From Rhizobium favelukesii (GTDB lineage Bacteria > Pseudomonadota > Alphaproteobacteria > Rhizobiales > Rhizobiaceae), in contig NZ_HG916852.1 in assembly GCF_000577275.2 (NCBI RefSeq), positions 3,978,001 through 4,042,000 on the forward strand: a stretch of 64,000 bases of DNA, in the 5' to 3' direction. Position 1 is the stretch's first letter. The number at the start of each line of letters is the position of its first letter. The notes under the pieces were generated by a model. The model had not been told where the DNA came from. It did no database searches and saw only the letters and a program-made list of their open reading frames with translations. Below, in pieces: positions 58,040 to 64,000 of this stretch. Made by a program: the position numbers and the translations under genes.

Positions 58040-58111
58040 ATGCCTTCCACGTTCTGCCTATCCGGCAACTTGAAGAAACTGGTCCTACCCGGCCGTATTA
58101 CCGGCGCATAA
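58040..58111 (+). CDS. possible 23-residue small ORF in the rpoH2 leader
   Basis: ATG 58040 follows a strong GAGGAG seven bases upstream and reads MPSTFCLSGNLKKLVLPGRI TGA before TAA. It could be a leader peptide or a chance frame. The rest of the 57927-58255 gap shows no other gene. Confidence 0.3.
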   Translation: MPSTFCLSGNLKKLVLPGRITGA

Positions 58112-58255
58112 CCCTAAGCTAGGGTCCCATCTGGAAACGTCCAGAGTTCGGGGCCTTTATACGTTCAAGACATGAATTTGGTCTGGGCAGCAATGTCCGG
58201 AAGCAAGCATTCTTTGCCCTTTTTTTGGCGTGACGCCTGAATTCAGGAGACCGAT

Positions 58256-59119
58256 ATGAAGAACATGTCAGCAGACCGGCGCATGATTAAAATCGCCATG
58301 GCGGCTCCCTACCTTGCTCGCGAAGAGGAACACGATCTTGCAATCCGCTGGAAAAACAATGATGACCGTGGCGCCCGCAATCAGATAGCCATGGCCCACA
58401 TGCGTCTCGTCATCTCAATGGCGGGAAAATTTCGCAATTTCGGCCTACCGATGAGCGACCTTGTGCAGGAGGGCTACGTCGGTCTGTTGGAAGCCGCAGC
58501 ACGCTTCGAGCCCGAGCGTGATGTCCGCTTCTCCACCTATGCAAGTTGGTGGATCCGCGCCTCCATCCAGGATTACATCCTTCGCAATTGGTCGATTGTT
58601 CGCGGCGGTACGAGCTCTGCTCAGAAGGCCCTGTTCTTCAATCTTCGTCGTTTGCGCGCCAAGCTCGCTAGGGGTGACACTCAGCTTACTCTCCAATCCA
58701 TCCACCAGGAGATCGCCGCCGCTCTCGGCGTCAGCCTCTCCGACGTCCAGACGATGGATGCACGGCTTTCAAGCAACGACGCCTCGCTTCAAGCGCCCTC
58801 GGTTTCAGGCGATGCCGACAGCGCCGAGAAGATGGACTTCCTCGTCAGCGATGATCCTCTCCCTGACGAGCAGGTATCGAACATGATCGATGGCGAACGC
58901 CGACGCAACTGGCTCGCTTCCGCCTTGAAGCATCTCAATGAGCGGGAAATGAAGATCATTAGCGCTCGAAGACTTGCCGAAGACGGCGCTACGCTTGAGG
59001 AACTCGGCGCCGACCTCGGTATTTCCAAGGAGCGCGTCCGGCAGATCGAAAGCCGGGCGATGGAAAAACTCCGCAGCGCACTCGTCAGCGCTGACCCTTA
59101 TATGGCCGCATCGGCCTAA
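58256..59119 (+). CDS. rpoH2: RNA polymerase sigma-32 factor RpoH2
   Basis: 287 residues, with sigma-70 region 2 (GLPMSDLVQEGYVGLLEAAA, FSTYASWWIRASIQDYILRN) and region 4 (AEDGATLEELGADLGISKER). The RpoH box QKALFFNLRRLRAKLA distinguishes sigma-32. In rhizobia the paralogue near carD is usually RpoH2, the oxidative/general stress copy. ATG 58256 has CAGGAGA upstream. Confidence 0.9.
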   Translation: MKNMSADRRMIKIAMAAPYLAREEEHDLAIRWKNNDDRGARNQIAMAHMRLVISMAGKFRNFGLPMSDLVQEGYVGLLEAAARFEPERDVRFSTYASWWIRASIQDYILRNWSIVRGGTSSAQKALFFNLRRLRAKLARGDTQLTLQSIHQEIAAALGVSLSDVQTMDARLSSNDASLQAPSVSGDADSAEKMDFLVSDDPLPDEQVSNMIDGERRRNWLASALKHLNEREMKIISARRLAEDGATLEELGADLGISKERVRQIESRAMEKLRSALVSADPYMAASA

Positions 59120-59148
59120 GAGAGCTTACTCCCCCAGTGACGCAACTA

Positions 59149-59174
59149 GCCCGGTGAAAACCGGGCCTCTTCTT
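59149..59174 (+). terminator. rpoH2 terminator
   Basis: GCCCGGT-GAAA-ACCGGGC (7-bp perfect stem) followed by CTCTTCTT. It overlaps the end of the convergent protease gene. Confidence 0.8.
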
Positions 59175-60690
59175 ATTCGGCGATGATCTTGACGCGGTCA
59201 CCAGGAGAAACGGAGGCGCCGGTCGGCAAAGCGTTGATAAGCTTGAAGAGATCGAGCTTTCGATCCGTACCCATCATCCGCGCAGCAAGCGTCGTGATGT
59301 TTTCGCCCGGCCGGACTTTGACGACCCTTATACGCAGAGGCTTCAGCGAAGCCGTCTCTTCCGGCGTCATTCGGCGGAAGCTTGCCCGCAACACATTGGC
59401 TGTCTGCTGCAGCGTCGGGCTCCCCTTCGGCACCGCCGTCAGGAACCGGAAGATCTGCGAATTGTTGCGGATGACGGTGACGTCGAAATCCCAACGATCT
59501 GCGCTCGCGCGCGCCGTTGCCGCCTCCATCCCATTGACCGTGATCTGCTGGATGGTGGAGGGGTCGAGACCGGTAACCCAGCCGCTGGAGATATAGTTGG
59601 TCAGGCTCTGGTTTTGATTGTCGGCGACGCCATCGAAGCGGATCGCGACATCGCCCGGGCCGGTTGCCATGACCGCCTCGACCTTGTTGTCGATCTTGAA
59701 ATCAGGTGGTACGTCGAAGCGGATACCGAGCCCGCCATGCAGGAAAGTCTGGCCGCGGACATAGCCCTCCTCCGGGCTGTCGCCGTAGAGCAGGCCGTCG
59801 ATCCCGTCGAGATAATAGTCCCTGCCCTTGTCGCCAACCTTGCCTTCCTGGCCAAAGGCGCGCGCATGGTCGCGCGCCAGCTCGATGCGCTGCGCCGAGT
59901 TCGGATGGCTGGACAGGAAGTCGAGGCTCTGGTCGGCCTCGGGATCGACCGACATGAAGCGGCTGTAAGCGGCCATCGAATCCAGGAACCGCGCCGCCGC
60001 ATAGGGATCGTAGCCCGCTTCTCCGAGCATACGAACGCCAATGACGTCTGCCTGCAGCTCCTGCTGGCGCGAGAAAGCGGCCAATCGGAGCTTGCCGCGA
60101 GCCAGAGCCTGCTTTCCGGCAATGTCGCTGGACAGCACCTCGGCAACGACGCGGCTGGCGATCACTTCCGCTTCCTCACGCTTCTGCCGTTCGATGCCAT
60201 GGTTTGCCGTGACGTGGCCCATCTCATGCGAGAGAACGGCAGCGACCTCGGATGCGTCGTTGGCAAGTGCCAGCAGGCCGCGCGTTACATAGAGATAGCC
60301 GCCCGGCAGTGCAAAGGCGTTGATAGCTGGCGAATTCAAGATGGTGATGCGGTAGGACTGGCTCGGATTCTCGGAGACGGCCGTCAACGCGCCTGCGATA
60401 CGGGCAACCAGGCGCTCGGTCTTTGGGTCCTTGTACTCGCCACCATAGCTTGCAACGATGCGCGGATGCTCGCGAGCACCCATGGCAGCGCGCGGATCGT
60501 TCTTCTGCACCTCATCGACGATCTGCGGATTGGAGGACGGTGCAACGCTTGGCTGATAGGATTGCTCGAGAATAGACTGGCAGCCGTATAGCGCCATGCT
60601 TGTGGCACAGATGAACAAGGTCCGTCGGACCAGACGGCACGCTGCAGAGAGCACATCACTGGAAGGCGCGGGCAATTTCCACGTCGTCAT
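59173..60690 (-). CDS. M48-family zinc metalloprotease, lipoprotein, with C-terminal LysM-like domain
   Basis: 505 residues. Signal with lipobox near residue 30 (ICATSMALYGCQSIL), then the protease core with zinc motif HEMGH in VAAVLSHEMGHVTANHG and a distal Glu helix (RQQELQADVIGVRMLGEAGY). A C-terminal RVVKVRPGENITTLAARMMG resembles a LysM repeat, giving peptidoglycan contact. Related to BepA/LoiP, which guard outer-membrane protein assembly. ATG 60690 was chosen. Convergent with rpoH2. Confidence 0.88.
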   Translation of the reverse strand: MTTWKLPAPSSDVLSAACRLVRRTLFICATSMALYGCQSILEQSYQPSVAPSSNPQIVDEVQKNDPRAAMGAREHPRIVASYGGEYKDPKTERLVARIAGALTAVSENPSQSYRITILNSPAINAFALPGGYLYVTRGLLALANDASEVAAVLSHEMGHVTANHGIERQKREEAEVIASRVVAEVLSSDIAGKQALARGKLRLAAFSRQQELQADVIGVRMLGEAGYDPYAAARFLDSMAAYSRFMSVDPEADQSLDFLSSHPNSAQRIELARDHARAFGQEGKVGDKGRDYYLDGIDGLLYGDSPEEGYVRGQTFLHGGLGIRFDVPPDFKIDNKVEAVMATGPGDVAIRFDGVADNQNQSLTNYISSGWVTGLDPSTIQQITVNGMEAATARASADRWDFDVTVIRNNSQIFRFLTAVPKGSPTLQQTANVLRASFRRMTPEETASLKPLRIRVVKVRPGENITTLAARMMGTDRKLDLFKLINALPTGASVSPGDRVKIIAE

Positions 60691-60966
60691 GCTGTCCAGT
60701 CTGGCTCTCCAAGTCATCTTGCTTGTCGGCCGGCCCGCTTGCGCGACCCGGTCGGTCTCATGGTGATTCAACAGGCGTCCGTCCCCGTTCTTGCACTGCA
60801 CAATCGGGGACACAAGGCTTTGCTGTAACTGATTTCCGCATCGGTTGCATAGCGAGGTTCTGACTAAATGTGGCGCCGTTGTATTTTAGCAAGCCTAACG
60901 TGCTTCTTGGAGTTTCCTCGGTCGCCCCAAATTATGGCGAAAGTGCCGTTGTGACTGTCAAATTCG

Positions 60967-61683
60967 TCAACTGCGGAGAAATTGCGTCAATCCAGGATGA
61001 TCGTCGCAACCCAAAAACTTACCAATCGGAGCCGCCACGACAATCCTGCCGCCCTCGATGAAGAGGCCGAAATCTGCGATGCGTTTGACCTCGTCCGGAT
61101 CATGCGACACGACGACGACGGTATTGCCGGTCTCGCGATGCATATCGAGCAGCAGCGCCGCCATTCCGTTTCGCAAAGAGGGGTCGAGCGCCGCGAAGGG
61201 CTCGTCCAGCAGCAGCACTGGACGGTTGCGAACAAGCGCGCGCGCAAAGGCGGCCCGCTGCCGCTCGCCGCCGGATAGCGTACCCGGCATTCGCCGTTCG
61301 AAACCGGCAAGCCCCACCTTTTCAAGCGCAGACGTGATCGATCGGCGATCGGCGGCCGTGAGTTTCATCGCCGGGTTGATACCAAGGCCGATATTGGTGA
61401 AAATATCGAGATGCGCGAACAGGTTGTTGTCCTGAAATACGAGAGAGACGGCTCGTCTCGCCGGGTACTCGTCGGTGACGTCCTTTCCCGTGATCAGAAT
61501 TCGCCCTCGGGCGGGCACATCGAAGCCGGCGAGCAGATTCAGAAAGGTCGACTTGCCGGCCCCGGACGCGCCCGTCACGGCAATCACGGCGCCGGCGGGA
61601 AGCCGGCAATCGAAATGAAAGTCTTGCCTCCCAAGTTGGAGACTGACATCGCGCATCTCGATCGAGAACTGCGGATCAGGCAT
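60967..61683 (-). CDS. thiQ: thiamine ABC transporter ATP-binding protein
   Basis: 238 residues. Walker A GASGAGKST, signature LSGGERQRAAFARALVRNRP, Walker B LLLDEPFAALD. Small size and the absence of a TOBE extension fit ThiQ. ATG 61683 overlaps the thiP stop. Uses ATP to drive ThiP. Confidence 0.9.
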   Translation of the reverse strand: MPDPQFSIEMRDVSLQLGRQDFHFDCRLPAGAVIAVTGASGAGKSTFLNLLAGFDVPARGRILITGKDVTDEYPARRAVSLVFQDNNLFAHLDIFTNIGLGINPAMKLTAADRRSITSALEKVGLAGFERRMPGTLSGGERQRAAFARALVRNRPVLLLDEPFAALDPSLRNGMAALLLDMHRETGNTVVVVSHDPDEVKRIADFGLFIEGGRIVVAAPIGKFLGCDDHPGLTQFLRS

Positions 61684-63310
61684 GGAAAGCCCCCTCGCGC
61701 CGCGCAGGCCCCATGGTCCCGGCGATCGTGAGCAGCAGGCAGACGAGGCCAAGGATCAATGCCAGCCCATCCGCATCGTTGGTCCGGTAGCTCCCCATGC
61801 GGCTATAGACGAGCCAAGGCAGTGTGACGAAGCTATCCGAGCCGAACAGCGCAACGGCGCCCAGATCGCCGAGCGACAATGCCATCGCGAACGAAAATGC
61901 CGTGAGCATCGGCTTGAACAGCGCCGGCATGTCGACCAGGCGCAGCCGCGCCCAGCCGGTGACACCAAGGCTTGCCGCGAGTTTCTGCGTCCGGCGCTTG
62001 TGAACGATGAAAGCCGGCTCGAGGACGCGCATCACAAAGGGCAGGGACATCAACGCGTTGATCGCGACAATCAGCAGCGGAGCGAACACGCTCACGTCGC
62101 CGAAATTTGTCAGTGCAAGAAACCATCCCGTCGCAAGGACGATCGGCGGCACCAGCAACACCAGCGACGACGCGCCACCCGTGGCAGCAAAAAATGCTCT
62201 CGCGCCGGGGGCCGCTGAACCTCGGAGAAGTACTGCGCGGCGCGCGCTCACCAGTGTCATCGAGATCAGCAAAGCGAGAACCGCTGCGGAGATCGAAATG
62301 GCAAGGCTGGTCGCAGCCGACTGCCAGAAAATGCGTTCGCTCAGGAGCTTCATCAGATCGGACCGAAGTCCCGCCAGGACGACGGACATCAATGGTAGCC
62401 CCAGAAACAGCGCGGCGAGCATCACGACGCTGCCATCTGCAAGCCGCGCTGTCAGCAGTTGGCCATCCGGACGCCTGACGGCCTTACCTGCCGTCATACC
62501 TTCGTCCTCCGGAGCGGGAAGAAGCGACAGGCCGCCAAGAATTACAGCGGTCAGGACGATCTGGAGCAGGGAGAGAGCGACGGCCCTGCCCGGGTCGAAA
62601 TCAAAGCGAAGCGATTGATAGATGGCAACCTCGACCGTCGTTGCCGCAGGCCCGCCACCCAATGTCAGCACGAGCGTGAAGCTCGTGGCGCACAGCATGA
62701 AGATCAGGCCCGCGATACCAGGAATGACCGAGCGCAGAACCGGCCATTCGATGAAGCGGAAAATCGAACCGGGCCGCATGCCGAGACCACTCGCCATCAG
62801 CCAATATTCCGCTGGCACACGCTCCAGCGCCGCCAGCATCAAGCGGCACGCAAGCGGCATGTTAAAGAACACATGCGCCAGCAAGATCCCGGAAAGCCCG
62901 TAGATGCTGATCGGTTCCGCCATGCCGAGCTCGAGCAACAACGAGTTCAGTATCCCCAGCCGCCCCCAGATTCCGATCAATCCGAGCGCTCCGATCAGAA
63001 CAGGAAGCCCCATCGGCACAGCCATGAGGCGAATGATCCAAATACGGCCGGGGAAATGCCGCTGACGTGCTAGGGCCTGTGCGACTGGAATGGCAAAAAC
63101 GACGGACAGGAGTGTCGAAAGCAGAGCCTGCAGCAAGGTGAACCGCAGGACCCGCAAAATGTAGGGTTCGAACACCGCCGTCAGAATGGACGAAGTTCCG
63201 CTCGAAAGAAGCAAGGCAAAGGTTGCAAGGCCCACGAAACCGGCGATGCCGACGAGGCTCACGGCCCCGCCCAGTATCACCTGCCGTATCTCAGCCTTTG
63301 TCAAAAGCAT
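61676..63310 (-). CDS. thiP: thiamine/TPP ABC transporter permease
   Basis: 544 residues with about 12 membrane segments in two halves (FbpB-like fused permease). EAA loops appear near PAEYWLMASGLGMRPGSIFR and RRTQKLAASLGVTGWARLRL. Start ATG 63310 overlaps the thiB stop. Assigned to thiamine by order with ThiB- and ThiQ-like neighbours. Confidence 0.88.
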   Translation of the reverse strand: MLLTKAEIRQVILGGAVSLVGIAGFVGLATFALLLSSGTSSILTAVFEPYILRVLRFTLLQALLSTLLSVVFAIPVAQALARQRHFPGRIWIIRLMAVPMGLPVLIGALGLIGIWGRLGILNSLLLELGMAEPISIYGLSGILLAHVFFNMPLACRLMLAALERVPAEYWLMASGLGMRPGSIFRFIEWPVLRSVIPGIAGLIFMLCATSFTLVLTLGGGPAATTVEVAIYQSLRFDFDPGRAVALSLLQIVLTAVILGGLSLLPAPEDEGMTAGKAVRRPDGQLLTARLADGSVVMLAALFLGLPLMSVVLAGLRSDLMKLLSERIFWQSAATSLAISISAAVLALLISMTLVSARRAVLLRGSAAPGARAFFAATGGASSLVLLVPPIVLATGWFLALTNFGDVSVFAPLLIVAINALMSLPFVMRVLEPAFIVHKRRTQKLAASLGVTGWARLRLVDMPALFKPMLTAFSFAMALSLGDLGAVALFGSDSFVTLPWLVYSRMGSYRTNDADGLALILGLVCLLLTIAGTMGPARREGAFHA

Positions 63311-64000
63311 CAGTTCATGCTCATGGCGGCCAACCACTCGTCGATCCAGGCCTTGCGGTTCTCGGCGACTTCATCCGAGCTCATCAAGAAGGTCTTTGAG
63401 GGGCTCACAAGCTTGCCGAATGCGTCGGGCAGCGGTTGCGATGTCGCCGAAACCGGCATCATCCAGTTGTTGGTCGGGATGGTATCCTGGAAGCCCGGCG
63501 TCACCATGAATTTCAGGAAATCGCGCGCAAGCTCCTTGTCGTGCGCATTCTTCAGCAGGCCGGCCACTTCGATCTGTATGTAATGGCCCTCTGAAAATGC
63601 CGCAGCCTGATAGCGGTCCGTATTTTCCGTGACCATATGGTAGGCGGGCGAGGTCGTGTAGGAGAGCACCATGGGTGCCTCGCCCTTGGTGAACAGCCCA
63701 TAGGCCTCAGACCAGCCGGGAGTTACCGTCAGCACGCGCTTCTTGAGTTTTGCCCAAGCTTCGGGCGACTTGTCGCCATAAACAGACTTTACCCACAGCA
63801 AGAGCCCGAGCCCGGGCGTCGAGGTGCGCGGATCCTCTATGACTATCTTCTGCGAAGGGTCGCCTTCGACCAGCTCCTTCATGCTTTGCGGTGGGTTCTT
63901 GATTGTCTGCGTGTCGTAGACGACGGCGAAGTGGCCATAATCATAAGGCACGAACACGTCGTCCCTGTAGTCGCCCGGCACCTCAAGCGCGGTGACATCG
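63310..64000 (-). CDS. thiB: thiamine ABC transporter substrate-binding protein, C-terminal part (cut by window edge)
   Basis: About 230 residues from the window edge to the stop at 63310, including [60 protein letters not shown] and [20 protein letters not shown]. These segments ([18 protein letters not shown]) are those of ThiB/TbpA, the periplasmic thiamine receptor. The signal peptide and first part lie beyond the right edge, where a second TPP riboswitch would be expected. Confidence 0.92.
   Translation of the reverse strand, partial: DVTALEVPGDYRDDVFVPYDYGHFAVVYDTQTIKNPPQSMKELVEGDPSQKIVIEDPRTSTPGLGLLLWVKSVYGDKSPEAWAKLKKRVLTVTPGWSEAYGLFTKGEAPMVLSYTTSPAYHMVTENTDRYQAAAFSEGHYIQIEVAGLLKNAHDKELARDFLKFMVTPGFQDTIPTNNWMMPVSATSQPLPDAFGKLVSPSKTFLMSSDEVAENRKAWIDEWLAAMSMN

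Noticed and set aside
57927..58255. EcfG/RpoE2-type promoter before rpoH2
   Set aside because: GGAAC at about 57982 lacks a proper -10 element at the expected spacing, so the site is not supported.

Overview
The window reads as a chromosomal segment of a Rhizobiaceae alphaproteobacterium (Agrobacterium/Rhizobium/Ensifer type). The evidence is the high GC content, the thiCOSGE order behind a TPP riboswitch, a CarD/RpoH2/M48 block, an Irr-type box near an Fbp-like iron transporter, and an ACP / amino-acid:[carrier protein] ligase cluster of a kind known from Bradyrhizobium and Agrobacterium. The assignment is inference from content, not a database match.

Layout. 1-4.1 kb: housekeeping genes (tesB, a UbiH-like hydroxylase, a Trm112-like protein, a LON-domain protein, a CnoX-like thioredoxin-TPR protein, an Ala-tRNA(Pro) deacylase). 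4.36-10.2 kb: a decayed accessory strip starting at tRNA-Gly(GCC). It holds a frameshifted serine recombinase, an intact phospholipase D-like gene, an aquaporin, remnants of a Na+/H+ antiporter, an autotransporter barrel and (tentatively) an ABC-2 permease, and a small secreted Rap1a-like protein. 10.3-24.9 kb: two divergent catabolic operons. Leftward are a DapA/NanA-like lyase, a sialidase-like BNR protein, an Fe-alcohol dehydrogenase, PdxA2, a 2-hydroxyacid dehydrogenase and an Ldh-family dehydrogenase. Rightward are a complete peptide/opine-type ABC importer, a four-carbon acid sugar kinase and a FadR/GntR regulator. Together they look like uptake of an unknown conjugate followed by acid-sugar breakdown to triose phosphate. 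24.9-29.6 kb: TPP riboswitch and thiCOSGE. 29.6-31 kb: a standalone GH144/PF10091-type glycoside hydrolase. 31-34.9 kb: an Fe(III) ABC transporter. 34.9-40.3 kb: a likely L-lysine/pipecolate catabolic block (Ldh-family imine reductase candidate, AmaB, AmaA, LysR, stand-alone Lrp sensor domain).

40.3-46.1 kb: a tightly packed five-gene leftward operon with ACP, acyl-CoA dehydrogenase-like protein, aaRS-like amino-acid:[carrier protein] ligase, DUF1839 and a GH2 hydrolase. This is the strongest candidate for an undescribed system. 46.4-49.2 kb: EpmB, EpmA and divergent EF-P. 49.3-52.2 kb: two insertion sequences. An IS4-family element sits exactly in a terminator hairpin with a 12-bp target duplication, and an IS630-family element interrupts the signal peptide of a glycine-zipper lipoprotein. 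52.3-60.7 kb: DUF3309, a Suv3-like helicase, an S4 protein, ferredoxin, CarD, RpoH2 and an M48 lipoprotein protease. 61-64 kb: the thiamine importer thiBPQ, with thiB running off the right edge.

Thiamine is therefore handled twice, by synthesis (thiCOSGE) and by import (thiBPQ). No CRISPR array, rRNA or intact prophage was seen.
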